A stretch of 64,000 nt of DNA from Gammaproteobacteria bacterium (lineage in GTDB: Bacteria > Pseudomonadota > Gammaproteobacteria > Steroidobacterales > GCA-2729495), in NCBI GenBank assembly GCA_030066665.1, contig JASJBD010000005.1:1-64000 (forward strand). Direction: 5' to 3'. Under the pieces are notes generated by a model. That model had not been told where the DNA came from and did no database searches. It saw only the letters and a program-made list of their open reading frames with translations. Of this stretch, positions 36,084 to 44,867 are shown piece after piece; the stretch's first letter is position 1; each line of letters begins with the position of its first letter. A program made the position numbers and the translations under genes.

Positions 36084-37472
36084 TTAGAAATCCACGTCGA
36101 CTTCAAACAACCGTTCGACTTCCGTCGTCTGACGGCGGTCGGTAATGAACATGATGACGTGATCGCCGGTTTCGATCACGGTGTCATGGTGAGCCTGCAG
36201 TACCCGGTCCTTGCGGAAGATCGCGCTGATTGTCACACCGTCCGGAAGCGCAATGTCCTCAATATGCCGTCCGACGACGCGCGACTGGCTGGACGTGCCA
36301 TGCGCGATAGCCTCGATGGCCTCTGCCCGGCCCCGGCGCAGTGAGTGTACTTTCACCACGTCGCCGCGGCGCACGTGTGACAGCAGGGCGCTGATCGTAA
36401 TCTGCTGCGGCGACACCGCCACGTCGATCGTGCCGCTTTCCTCAACCAGGTCGGCATAGGCCGGCCGATTTATCAATGCCATGACCTTGTTGCAGCCAAG
36501 CTTCTTGGCCAGCATGGCCGACAGGATGTTGGCCTCCTCGGCATTGGTCAGCGACACGAACACGTCCGCGCTGTCGATATTCTCTTCGAGCAGGAGTTCC
36601 TCGTCAGCGGCGTCGCCGTGCAAGACAATGGCCTTGCTGAGCCTTTCGGAAATGTACTTGGCGCGGCTCTGGTTGCGCTCGATCACCTTGACCTGATTGG
36701 TTTGCTCGAGTCGACGCGCGAGACGAAAGCCAATCGCGCCGCCACCGGCGATCGTCACCCGGCGGACCGTGTCTTCCGGCCGCCGCATTTCGCCCATGAC
36801 CAGGCGGATGTCATCCCGCGCGGCAATGAAAAAGACTTCGTCATTCTCCCGGATCAACGTGCTGCCGTCGGGCGAGATGGTCTGACCTTGTCGATAGATT
36901 GCGGCGATCCGGGTCTCCACGCCGGGAATGTGTTCTTTCAGCGACTTGATCTGCTGGTCGACCAGCAGGCCGCCGCTCAATGCGCGTGCGCCCACCAGCC
37001 TGACCTTGCCTTCGGCAAAATCGAGAACCTGGAATGCGCCGGGGAAGTGAATGAGCTCCTGGATGTGCTCCGTGACGAGCTGTTCCGGCGCGATGGTGAC
37101 GTCGACCGGGATAGCTTCCTGGGCGAACAGCGCCCGATCCTTGTCGATCGAGCGCAGGTATTCTGCACTGCGGATGCGACCAATCTTCGTTGGCGTGCCG
37201 AAGAAGGTATACGCGACCTGGCAGGCGATCATGTTGACCTCGTCGCTGCTGGTCAGCGCGATTACCATCTCGGCGTTTTTCGCGCCGGCGCGCTGCAAGA
37301 CGTTCGGATGAGCCGCGTGGCCCACGACGGTGCGAATATCCAGCCGGTCTTGCAGGCCGCGCAGCACGGTCGCGTCCTTGTCCACGATGGTGACTTCATT
37401 GGCTTCCTGTCGGGCCAGCTGATAAGCGGCCGTGGAACCGACCTGACCGGCGCCCAGGATAAGGATTCTCAT
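36084..37472 (-). CDS. trkA: Trk system potassium transporter regulatory protein TrkA
   Basis: Peripheral cytoplasmic subunit of 462 residues with duplicated RCK (TrkA-N plus TrkA-C) modules. The first Rossmann motif is ILGAGQVGSTAAYQLA (residues 4-19) and the second is ITIAGGGAIGFRLARRLE-like (near 232-249). DVFVSLTNAEEANILSAMLAK and a C-terminal TrkA-C domain are present. It binds NAD(H) and gates TrkH. It is the promoter-proximal gene of the trkA-trkH pair. Confidence 0.96.
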   Translation of the reverse strand: MRILILGAGQVGSTAAYQLARQEANEVTIVDKDATVLRGLQDRLDIRTVVGHAAHPNVLQRAGAKNAEMVIALTSSDEVNMIACQVAYTFFGTPTKIGRIRSAEYLRSIDKDRALFAQEAIPVDVTIAPEQLVTEHIQELIHFPGAFQVLDFAEGKVRLVGARALSGGLLVDQQIKSLKEHIPGVETRIAAIYRQGQTISPDGSTLIRENDEVFFIAARDDIRLVMGEMRRPEDTVRRVTIAGGGAIGFRLARRLEQTNQVKVIERNQSRAKYISERLSKAIVLHGDAADEELLLEENIDSADVFVSLTNAEEANILSAMLAKKLGCNKVMALINRPAYADLVEESGTIDVAVSPQQITISALLSHVRRGDVVKVHSLRRGRAEAIEAIAHGTSSQSRVVGRHIEDIALPDGVTISAIFRKDRVLQAHHDTVIETGDHVIMFITDRRQTTEVERLFEVDVDF

Positions 37473-37508
37473 GGATTTGCTCGACGCACTCCGCGCGCGG
37501 CCGCCATT

Positions 37509-39677
37509 CTACATGACTTCCAGCCGGGCATAAGACATGACCAGCCATTTGGTGCCGGCGGTCTCAAAATTGACCTGCACCCGGGCGTGCGCGCCGGCGC
37601 CCTCGTAGTTCAGCACGACGCCGTCGCCGAACTTGTCATGCCGGACCCGCTGACCGAGTCGCAGCCCGCCCTCTTCAAGCGGCTCCTGCTGGTGCCGGGC
37701 CGGAACGCTGCGTCGATGCAGCGGACGCGAAATCTGAATGCTGGGCCTGACTTCCTCGATCAGCTCTGCCGGGATCTCGCCAATGAACCGCGATGGTGAA
37801 CCGAAACTGTCGACGCCGTGCAGCCGGCGTTGTTCGGCATAGGTCAGATACAAGGTCTGCATCGCCCGCGTCGCGCCGACGTAGCACAAGCGCCGCTCTT
37901 CCTCCAGCGAGCCCGGGTCATTCAGTGAGCGGCGATGCGGAAACAGTCCGTCCTCCATGCCGGTGATAAAGACCAGTGGGAATTCGAGACCTTTGGCCGT
38001 GTGCAACGTCATTAGCTGCACGCAATCCTCCCAGGCATCCCCCTGGGTATCGCCCGACTCGAGCACCGCATGCGCGAGGAAGGCATCCAGTGCGGACATG
38101 TCTTCACCCTCGTCGCCGGGCTCGAAGCCGCGGCCGGCGCTGACCAGTTCATCGAGGTTTTCCAGCCGGGCTTCTGCGCGTTCGCGCGGTTCCTTGCGAT
38201 AGTGTTCCACGAGGCCACTGCGCCGAATCACGTGGTCGATTTGCTCGTGCAGATCCACGTTCCGGGTGTCGTTGTCCATTTGGTCGATCAGCTTGATGAA
38301 ACCCTGGATCGCGTTCGATGCCCGGCCGCTGAGCTGGTTACCAGCCAGTGAGCAGGCTGATTGCCACAGGGGCACGCCGTAGGCCCGCGCGTATTCACGA
38401 ATTGTATTGACCGTGCGCGCGCCGATACCGCGGGCGGGCACATTCACAATGCGCTCGAACGAGGCATCGTCGTCGCGACTGGCGATCAAGCGCAGATACG
38501 CTAGCGCGTCCTTGATTTCGGCGCGTTCGAAGAACCGTAAGCCACCGTAGACACGGTACGGCAGATTGGCCTGCAACAGCGCCTCTTCGAACACCCGCGA
38601 CTGGGCGTTAGACCGGTAAAGCACCGCGGTCTCCGCGCGCTGATTGCCCTGGCCGACCCAGTCCTGGATGCGGCCAATGACAAACGCGGCTTCGTCGCGT
38701 TCGTTGTAAGCGTTATAGAGCCTGATCGGTTCGCCGTCGCTGCCGTCGGTCCAGAGTTCCTTGCCGAGGCGGCTGCTGTTGTGTTCGATGATCGCGTTGG
38801 CAGCCTTCAGAATCGTGCCGGTGGAGCGATAGTTCTGCTCCAGCTTCACGATCAATGCGCCCGGGAAGTCCTTCTGAAAGCGCATCAGGTGTTCCATGCG
38901 TGCACCGCGCCACCGATAGATCGACTGATCGTCATCGCCGACCACGAACGGCACACCGGTATCGCCGGCGAGCACTCGCAGCCATGCATACTGTATCGAA
39001 TTCGTATCCTGGAACTCGTCGACCAGCAAATGGCGGAAGCGCCGTCGATATCTTTCCAGCAACTCCGGGTTATGCAGCCACAGTTCGTGGGCGCGCAACA
39101 ACAGCTCCGCGAAATCCACAAGGCCTGACTGTTCGCAGGCTTCCTGGTACAGGCGATACAGGCGAATCAGTTGCCGGCGATTGGGATCGTTGTTGTCCGG
39201 CACGTTTGCCGGTCGCAGGCCCTCGTCTTTTTGCGCGTTGATGAACCACTGTATTTCGCGTGGTACCCAGGTGCTGTCATCGAGTTCCAGGTCGCGAACC
39301 AGGCGGCGAATCATGCGCTGCTGATCCTCGGCATCGATGATCTGGAACGAATTCGGCAAGCCGGCCTCCCGCCAATGCCGACGCAGCAGGCGGTGAGCCA
39401 GGCCGTGAAAAGTCCCGACCCACAAGTTGTCAATTGGCACGCCCAGCAGGGCTTCGATGCGGCTGCGCATCTCGGCGGCGGCCTTATTTGTGAAAGTCAC
39501 CGCGAGCACACCCAGCGGTGAGACGTTTTCCACCTGTATTAACCACGCGATGCGGTGTACGAGGACCCGCGTCTTGCCGCTGCCGGCGCCGGCGACTACC
39601 AGCAGCGGTCCATCCGGGGCGGTGACGGCCTCGCGCTGCGCCTCGTTCAGCGGGTCGATGATCGGCGTGACATCCAT
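37509..39677 (-). CDS. uvrD: ATP-dependent DNA helicase UvrD (helicase II)
   Basis: Superfamily 1A 3'-5' helicase for nucleotide excision and mismatch repair, 722 residues. Motif I GAGSGKTRVLVHR lies at residues about 31-43, motif Ia is AVTFTNKAAAEMRSR, motif II LVDEFQDTN, motif III FVVGDDDQSIYRWRGA, and motif V LMTLHTAKGLEFPLVFITGMEDGLFPH (about residues 553-579). The C-terminus carries the Tudor-like segment RHDKFGDGVVLNYEG that binds partners. Length and ending match UvrD more than Rep or PcrA. It is a single gene between trkA and an unknown gene. Confidence 0.97.
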   Translation of the reverse strand: MDVTPIIDPLNEAQREAVTAPDGPLLVVAGAGSGKTRVLVHRIAWLIQVENVSPLGVLAVTFTNKAAAEMRSRIEALLGVPIDNLWVGTFHGLAHRLLRRHWREAGLPNSFQIIDAEDQQRMIRRLVRDLELDDSTWVPREIQWFINAQKDEGLRPANVPDNNDPNRRQLIRLYRLYQEACEQSGLVDFAELLLRAHELWLHNPELLERYRRRFRHLLVDEFQDTNSIQYAWLRVLAGDTGVPFVVGDDDQSIYRWRGARMEHLMRFQKDFPGALIVKLEQNYRSTGTILKAANAIIEHNSSRLGKELWTDGSDGEPIRLYNAYNERDEAAFVIGRIQDWVGQGNQRAETAVLYRSNAQSRVFEEALLQANLPYRVYGGLRFFERAEIKDALAYLRLIASRDDDASFERIVNVPARGIGARTVNTIREYARAYGVPLWQSACSLAGNQLSGRASNAIQGFIKLIDQMDNDTRNVDLHEQIDHVIRRSGLVEHYRKEPRERAEARLENLDELVSAGRGFEPGDEGEDMSALDAFLAHAVLESGDTQGDAWEDCVQLMTLHTAKGLEFPLVFITGMEDGLFPHRRSLNDPGSLEEERRLCYVGATRAMQTLYLTYAEQRRLHGVDSFGSPSRFIGEIPAELIEEVRPSIQISRPLHRRSVPARHQQEPLEEGGLRLGQRVRHDKFGDGVVLNYEGAGAHARVQVNFETAGTKWLVMSYARLEVM

Positions 39678-39696
39678 CCGTGGAGTTTATTGCTAA

Positions 39697-40701
39697 TCAG
39701 TTCGGGCACAAGAACAATTCGCGGGCCAGCCCCTGGCCGTCCTGAACCGTTTCTGATTTGCAGGCGCTGAGATCCAGCATGCTGTAGTAGCCAAACCCCG
39801 TATCCGCGCAAGGCAACAGATCGGGCAGATCGGGCACGGACAGGAACACGGGGGGAGGCTCGGCGTTGAGCGGTGACTGGCCGGCGGCGCGACGGCGCGA
39901 GCCCCCCTCGAGAATGATTTTCTCCGAAGTCGCACAGGCGTCGGCGCGTAACTGTTCGGGAACATTGTCGTACAGCCGATTGACCCACATGACGACGTCG
40001 GGGTCGGCGAGCGGCGGACCGCCGTCGCGGAGCGCGGCCATCGCGTAAGCGAACGATTCCACCCTCGCACTGCGGCGCATCTCGGCCAGGCGCAGGTACA
40101 TTTCGCGGTTTTCACTAAGATTACTCAGCGGTACCGCACTCAGTGTGTCGTGCAGGGAAGCGAGCTGCAAATAGGCGAACACGGAACCCAGAGCGGCAGC
40201 TTCGGTATAGAGATCGATGGCTTCGAACGGATCCGTGAGAGCCCGTCGCGAAGCCAGCACCTGGGTGGCGCCGACATCGCCCGCCTGGCGCAAGCCATCC
40301 AGGGTCGCATCGTCCAGGGATTCGTAATAGACCAGCGGTGCGTCATCAGCGGTGATCCCCAGTAACGAATCGGCACCCAGGAATCCACGTGACTGATACC
40401 ATCGGGCCGTGATTCCGAGCTCCTGCACGCCGTTGACACCTCGACTGAATAGCAGGCTGACGAACTCGTCGTAGTTCGCGATGCGGCTGATACCGGCCGG
40501 CGTCGCTGCGGTTTCAGGTTCCGCCCGGTCGGGCAGCGGCACGGTGATGCTCTCGATAAAACTGTCGGTTGTGGTATCGGCCGATGGCGGTGCGTTTGCC
40601 GGGGGCGGCCTTGCCAGGTCGTCGGCCAGTTGCCAGACCAGCACGAGCAACACGCCTAGCAACGCGGTGGCAATCAGTACCGATATGTTGGTGCGCGACA
40701 C
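39697..40701 (-). CDS. Hypothetical protein with N-terminal membrane anchor
   Basis: I do not recognise this 334-residue protein. An N-terminal hydrophobic segment (about residues 7-25) is followed by a Pro/Ala-rich linker and then a mainly helical body. The stretch EAIDLYTEAAALGSVFAYLQLASLHD (about residues 160-185) resembles a Sel1/TPR-like helical repeat. Four cysteines occur in the C-terminal third, including the final LFLCPN, suggesting a periplasmic location. GTG 40701 starts 13 bases after ctaA, so it may be the tail of the oxidase assembly transcript. Confidence 0.75.
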   Translation of the reverse strand: MSRTNISVLIATALLGVLLVLVWQLADDLARPPPANAPPSADTTTDSFIESITVPLPDRAEPETAATPAGISRIANYDEFVSLLFSRGVNGVQELGITARWYQSRGFLGADSLLGITADDAPLVYYESLDDATLDGLRQAGDVGATQVLASRRALTDPFEAIDLYTEAAALGSVFAYLQLASLHDTLSAVPLSNLSENREMYLRLAEMRRSARVESFAYAMAALRDGGPPLADPDVVMWVNRLYDNVPEQLRADACATSEKIILEGGSRRRAAGQSPLNAEPPPVFLSVPDLPDLLPCADTGFGYYSMLDLSACKSETVQDGQGLARELFLCPN

Positions 40702-40714
40702 CGCGGCGACCTGC

Positions 40715-41713
40715 TCATGCGGGCGATGGCGTGCGCGCGATGGCGTGGTTCAGGTTCAGCATCGCCAACAACAACAGGGCGGCGACGCCGTTATGCAACG
40801 TCGCGAGACTCAGCGGCAGTCCGAACCAGACGATGCCGAGACCCAGCAGCACTTGCCCACCGAGCGCGAGCAACACGAACAAGCCGGCACGGCTCAGCAC
40901 GGCCTGTCGGCTCCGCAGGTACCGAAGACCCAGGAAACCCAGTAGCAGGGTCGCTACCAAGGCGCCCATGCGATGGGTGTAATGAATCGCAACCCGCGCC
41001 GGCGCTTCGAGTACGCCGAACTCATAATCCACGCCAAGACCGCGCCACATCACGAAGCCCTCCGCGAAATCTGCATTCGACGGAAACCATTCGCCGCCGC
41101 AGGTTGGCAGGTCCGGACAGGCCAGCGCCGCATAGTTCGAACTGGTCCAGCCTCCCAGCGCGATCTGACAGACCAGCACGACGAGTCCAGCCAGCGCGAT
41201 GCCGGAATAGGCCGGTACGGTCGGTTTGCCTTCCCGCCGGCGTGACTCGAGGATCAGCCAGAACAGCATTGCTGTTGTGGTCAGTCCACCCAGCAGGTGG
41301 GCCATCACGATCAGCGGTTTCAACAGCAAGGTCACGGTCCACATGCCCAGCAGACCCTGGAAGACCACCACACCGAACAGCACCAGAGGCAATATCACGG
41401 GTTGATCGGGTTCGCGCCGGTTCAGCCAGGCGAATACAGCGATCAGCGTGATCAGGAATCCTAGTGTCGTCGCCAGGTAACGGTGGATCATCTCTCGCCA
41501 GGCTTTACCCGCATCCAGCGGTCGATCCGGAAAGGCTTCCTGCGCCGCGGCCCGTTCGGCGTCACCGCCGGGCAGGATCAATTCGCCGTAGCAACCGGGC
41601 CAGTCCGGGCAGCCAAGGCCCGCATCGGTGAGGCGCACATAGGCGCCAAGTACAACGACAACCAGCGCACAGGCGCAGGCCGCATAACACAATCTTACGT
41701 ACCAGTTGTACAT
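40715..41713 (-). CDS. ctaA: Heme A synthase (COX15/CtaA family)
   Basis: Integral membrane enzyme that oxidises the haem O methyl group to a formyl group, making haem A for the aa3 oxidase encoded nearby. The 332-residue protein has eight hydrophobic segments in two four-helix halves. Haem-ligand regions are WREMIHRYLATTLGFLI and IHYTHRMGALVATLLLG, with GLLGMWTVTL between. The ATG at 41713 overlaps the upstream stop (ATGA). A cyoE/ctaB haem O synthase, often next, is not seen here. Confidence 0.95.
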   Translation of the reverse strand: MYNWYVRLCYAACACALVVVVLGAYVRLTDAGLGCPDWPGCYGELILPGGDAERAAAQEAFPDRPLDAGKAWREMIHRYLATTLGFLITLIAVFAWLNRREPDQPVILPLVLFGVVVFQGLLGMWTVTLLLKPLIVMAHLLGGLTTTAMLFWLILESRRREGKPTVPAYSGIALAGLVVLVCQIALGGWTSSNYAALACPDLPTCGGEWFPSNADFAEGFVMWRGLGVDYEFGVLEAPARVAIHYTHRMGALVATLLLGFLGLRYLRSRQAVLSRAGLFVLLALGGQVLLGLGIVWFGLPLSLATLHNGVAALLLLAMLNLNHAIARTPSPA

Positions 41714-42318
41714 CAGCCGATCCTTGAGACTTTTAATAGTCGCTTCAAATCTGTGTGCATTGCCCGCATGTCCAGCTCGGGCGAAAAGCGCATCATGAGG
41801 TTGCCAATCGGGTCCACGAGGAAGATCTCGCCCCGCTGCCGTGGCCCGATGATTTCCGCCAGCTGGCTATTCGACGCGTGGTCCGCGCCGAGTACCTGCA
41901 GGTCCGGATGTTCCTCGGCCAGAAAAGCACCATCGGCCTGGCCCTCACTGACCAGCCAGATACGCTGAACTCGATCCATGTCGCGGCCCAGCGCGCGCCG
42001 CAATTGCCGGGTCTCGTAGAGTGTGTCGCGGCAGTCCGCGTCGCAATCGCCGGGCTCTGCAATAACTAGCGACCAGCGGCCGGCAAAACGCAGCGCCGCA
42101 TCCGGATCGTCGGCGGCCAACAGGCCTGCCGGCACCGGACGCACTGGTGTGATCAACGTGCCGTTTTCCACGCTGCCGGACGGAATCCAGAACCCGGTGT
42201 AATACATCAGCAGAGCTACCGCGACCGGGCCGAAAAAGACCAGCGCCAGCATCATCAGCTGCAGGCGGCCGGACTTGCGGGGTCGTTCGGTGCCCGGTTG
42301 GGGATTGATATCAGTCAA
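41713..42318 (-). CDS. SCO-like membrane-anchored thioredoxin-fold protein
   Basis: A 201-residue protein with one N-terminal membrane helix (about residues 20-42) and a periplasmic domain. The domain has WSLVIAEPGDCDADCRDTLY, a CxxxC pair in the position of the copper ligands of SCO1/SenC, and RGEIFLVDPIGNLMMRFSP near the C-terminus. It probably helps cytochrome c oxidase assembly, as similar genes sit between surf1 and ctaA in other gammaproteobacteria. TTG 42318 overlaps the surf1 stop by four bases and excludes an upstream ATG at 42384. Confidence 0.8.
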   Translation of the reverse strand: MTDINPQPGTERPRKSGRLQLMMLALVFFGPVAVALLMYYTGFWIPSGSVENGTLITPVRPVPAGLLAADDPDAALRFAGRWSLVIAEPGDCDADCRDTLYETRQLRRALGRDMDRVQRIWLVSEGQADGAFLAEEHPDLQVLGADHASNSQLAEIIGPRQRGEIFLVDPIGNLMMRFSPELDMRAMHTDLKRLLKVSRIG

Positions 42319-43037
42319 TTCACCGATCTCTTCAAATTCACGACGACATAAATCGCGGCCAACACAATGGCGAACGCGAACCACTGCACGGCGTAACCCA
42401 GGTGCGTGTCCGGCGTCATTGTCGTTGGTTGCCAGTCACGGCGAAATCCGTCCGCCGCATCCGGCGCCAGCAAGACCTGGTAGTCCATTACAGGGTAGCC
42501 GATCTGTGCCGTCAGCTGCCCTGCTGTTGGAAACAGCGCCCGCCGGGGCCAGGCGGCGCGCGCATCCGCGGCGGGCGGCTCCAGTCGAATGCCGGGCACG
42601 GGCAGGCGATCGAGCTGGCCGGTGATCTGCCGGGGCGCTTCGCTGACCTTTATGTCCGGCAGCACACTTCGGTCAGGATCGGCCGCCACCCAGCCGCGGT
42701 TGACCAGCACGGAGCCGGTTTCGGTGCGCAAGGGTGTCAACACGTGGTAGCCGGCCTGACCGTCGACGACCACGTTATCCAGCAGTACCTGGCGGGTGCT
42801 GTCGAAGCGACCCTGCAGCCGGATGCGACGGTATCGCAGGGCCGACATCCGGCTGTCTGGCACCGGGCCATCCAGCATGTCGTCGGCAGCCCCGTCCGCG
42901 AAACTTGCCAGCAGGGCCCGTTTCTCGTCGGCGCGACCGAGTTGCCAGATTCCAGCGGCAATGAACAGCGAGCAAGCGGCCACCAGCCCGAGGCTCGCCC
43001 ACAGTGGCGGTCGGAATGTTACGCTTGCGGCCCGCAT
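42315..43037 (-). CDS. SURF1 family cytochrome oxidase assembly protein
   Basis: Inner-membrane assembly factor, 240 residues, involved in haem A insertion into subunit I. It has one helix at each end (about residues 11-30 and 212-230) with a large periplasmic domain between. Family marks are AAGIWQLGRADEKRALL, RYRRIRLQGRFDSTRQVLLDN, VLVNRGWVAADPDRSVLP and the C-terminal HLGYAVQWFAFAIVLAAIYV. It overlaps the SCO-like gene by four bases and is divergent from the DUF2909 gene. Confidence 0.92.
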   Translation of the reverse strand: MRAASVTFRPPLWASLGLVAACSLFIAAGIWQLGRADEKRALLASFADGAADDMLDGPVPDSRMSALRYRRIRLQGRFDSTRQVLLDNVVVDGQAGYHVLTPLRTETGSVLVNRGWVAADPDRSVLPDIKVSEAPRQITGQLDRLPVPGIRLEPPAADARAAWPRRALFPTAGQLTAQIGYPVMDYQVLLAPDAADGFRRDWQPTTMTPDTHLGYAVQWFAFAIVLAAIYVVVNLKRSVN

Positions 43038-43055
43038 CGGTAACTGACTCTGACA

Positions 43056-43265
43056 ATGATAAAGGCGCTGATCATCGTGTTGCTGCTGGGCATCCTGGCC
43101 AGCCTTGGCTACAGCCTGGTGTGCATGGTGAAGGACGAAGGCAAGTCCGACCGGATGGCGCGAGCGTTGACGTGGCGTATTTCGCTATCAGTAGCGCTGT
43201 TCGTATTGTTGATGTTCGCGTGGTCGCAGGGGCTTATTCAGCCCCATGGCGTCGTACCGCAATAG
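43056..43265 (+). CDS. Twin-transmembrane protein (DUF2909)
   Basis: A 69-residue protein with two hydrophobic helices, residues about 3-24 and 44-60, joined by a charged loop (MVKDEGKSDRMARALTWRIS). This matches the small DUF2909 proteins that sit between coxC and surf1 in many gammaproteobacterial oxidase loci. It is the only plus-strand gene in the locus here. It may take part in oxidase assembly, but no function is known. Confidence 0.85.
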   Translation: MIKALIIVLLLGILASLGYSLVCMVKDEGKSDRMARALTWRISLSVALFVLLMFAWSQGLIQPHGVVPQ

Positions 43266-43288
43266 GCCATCTCGCCGCTAACTATCCA

Positions 43289-44152
43289 TCAAAGCCAATA
43301 GACAAAAATAAACAGTCCCAGCCAGACCACGTCCACGAAGTGCCAGTACCAGGCGACACCCTCGAAAGCAAAATGCTGCTTCGGCGTGAAATGCCCGCGC
43401 AGACAACGCAGCCAGATCACCAGCAACATGATTGCCCCGATTGTCACATGCATACCGTGGAAGCCGGTCAGCATGAAGAACGTCGAACCGTAGATGCCAC
43501 TGGTTAACGTGAGATTGAGGTCCTGATAGGCATGGATGTATTCCTCGGCCTGCAGGCCGATGAACAGGAATCCCAGCAGGAAGGTCAACGCCAGGAATAC
43601 CGCGAGCACACCGCGCTTGCTGTCCTTCAGGGCGTGATGTGCAATCGTGATGGTCACGCCGCTGGTCAGCAGAATAATTGTATTCAGCGCCGGCAGGCCC
43701 CAGGCGGGCATGGACTCGAAATCGCCACCGACGTTCGCCGGGCCGTTGCTCGGCCACTCGCTTTCGAACTCGGGCCACAGCAACGACCCCGTGAAGAGGT
43801 TATTGCCTTCACCACCGAGCCAGGGTAGCGCCAGCTGCCGGGCGTAAAAGAGCGCACCGAAGAACACGGCAAAGAACATGACTTCCGAGAAGATGAACCA
43901 GAACATCCCCATGCGGAACGATTTATCCACCTGCACGTTGTATGTGCCGGACTCGCTTTCGTCGATGACCTCGCTGAACCACAGAAACATCATCAGGATG
44001 ACAAGCCCGGCACCAGCCAGCGAAATCAAAGTTGCGTCGCCGCCGTTCAGCCAGACCGATACCCCGGCGAACAAAATGAACAGGCCGGTCGAACCAATGA
44101 TCGGCCACTTGGTCCCGTGCGGGATGTAATACTTGTTCTCAGCGTGAGCCAT
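43289..44152 (-). CDS. coxC: Cytochrome c oxidase subunit III
   Basis: Polytopic subunit of the aa3-type oxidase, 287 residues with seven helices. Recognisable pieces are KWPIIGSTGLFILFAGVSVW, FSEVMFFAVFFGALFYARQL with the lipid/proton-antenna Glu, TIAHHALKDSKRGVLAVFLALT, LQAEEYIHAY and FFMLTGFHGMHVTIGAIML, ending WYWHFVDVVWLGLFIFVYWL. It follows ctaG by 17 bases. Confidence 0.97.
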   Translation of the reverse strand: MAHAENKYYIPHGTKWPIIGSTGLFILFAGVSVWLNGGDATLISLAGAGLVILMMFLWFSEVIDESESGTYNVQVDKSFRMGMFWFIFSEVMFFAVFFGALFYARQLALPWLGGEGNNLFTGSLLWPEFESEWPSNGPANVGGDFESMPAWGLPALNTIILLTSGVTITIAHHALKDSKRGVLAVFLALTFLLGFLFIGLQAEEYIHAYQDLNLTLTSGIYGSTFFMLTGFHGMHVTIGAIMLLVIWLRCLRGHFTPKQHFAFEGVAWYWHFVDVVWLGLFIFVYWL

Positions 44153-44169
44153 CCTGAAGATCCCCTTGG

Positions 44170-44733
44170 CTACCTTGGTGCGCCGGTATTCAGCGCGACA
44201 TTCTGATTGGCGAAAAACGTGTAAGACAGCGTGATGCGATCAATGTAAGCCGGCAGATCCGGGTCGACCATGAATCGCAGCCCCATGTCCCGACCTTCCT
44301 GCGCCGCGAATTCCTGCGACGTGAAGCAGAAACACTCGACTTTCTTGAAAAACTTGTTGGCCTGGCCGGGCGCGACGCTCGGTACCGCCTGGCCGACGAG
44401 CTTCCGGTCGGTCAGGTTCCGCGCGAAATACGTGGTGTCGTAGAACTGGCCCGGATGCACTTCCATCATGGCCGTCGCCGGCTGGAACTCCCAGGGCGCA
44501 TACTGGTTCAGGTTTGCCACGAACTCGACGGTAATCGTGCGGCTGGTATCCGGCCGCACCTCGACGACGACGTCAGCCGTTGGCGTGCCCGTCCGGTTAC
44601 CAATGCCGGTAACTTCGCACAGGATGTCGTACAGCGGTACCAGCAGGTAACCGAAGCCGAACATTGCGACGGCCAGCAGCGCGAGGCGGCCGGCGAGTTG
44701 GCGATGCCCTTGCCGTGGTCCTGTAGTGCTCAC
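44170..44733 (-). CDS. ctaG: Cytochrome c oxidase assembly protein CtaG (Cox11)
   Basis: Copper chaperone that delivers CuB to subunit I. The 187-residue protein has a single N-terminal helix (about residues 17-33) and a periplasmic domain with PLYDILCEVTGIGNRTG, RTITVEFVANLNQYAPWEF and the copper-binding motif VECFCFTSQ (about residues 131-139). It ends with ITLSYTFFANQ. The GTG at 44733 overlaps the stop of the small upstream gene by four bases. Confidence 0.96.
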   Translation of the reverse strand: MSTTGPRQGHRQLAGRLALLAVAMFGFGYLLVPLYDILCEVTGIGNRTGTPTADVVVEVRPDTSRTITVEFVANLNQYAPWEFQPATAMMEVHPGQFYDTTYFARNLTDRKLVGQAVPSVAPGQANKFFKKVECFCFTSQEFAAQEGRDMGLRFMVDPDLPAYIDRITLSYTFFANQNVALNTGAPR

Positions 44734-44864
44734 GAGCGCAGCACTCCGATCGCGATGAAGCCGCCGTAAAACGCCAGGGCAACCAGCGCAAGGAATACGG
44801 CGGTGCGCCGGGCGCGTCGCCGTCGCCGTGCTTCGTCCGGGAGATCTACCATTACTTCGCTCAC
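44730..44864 (-). CDS. 44-residue single-span membrane protein of the cox locus
   Basis: A short gene fills the gap between coxA and ctaG. It starts at GTG 44864, four bases after the coxA stop; an ATG at 44852 is an alternative. Its TGA overlaps the ctaG GTG by four bases. The product has an acidic/basic N-terminus (VDLPDEARRRRRARRT) and one hydrophobic helix (AVFLALVALAFYGGFIAIGV), then LRS. Similar tiny proteins occupy this spot in other gammaproteobacterial cox operons. It is probably an assembly or structural accessory. Confidence 0.78.
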   Translation of the reverse strand: MSEVMVDLPDEARRRRRARRTAVFLALVALAFYGGFIAIGVLRS

Positions 44865-44867
44865 GGC

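Noticed and set aside
36618-37799. A 393-codon plus-strand frame
   Set aside because: It is antisense to trkA and the end of uvrD, both clearly recognised; no domain or ribosome site supports it.
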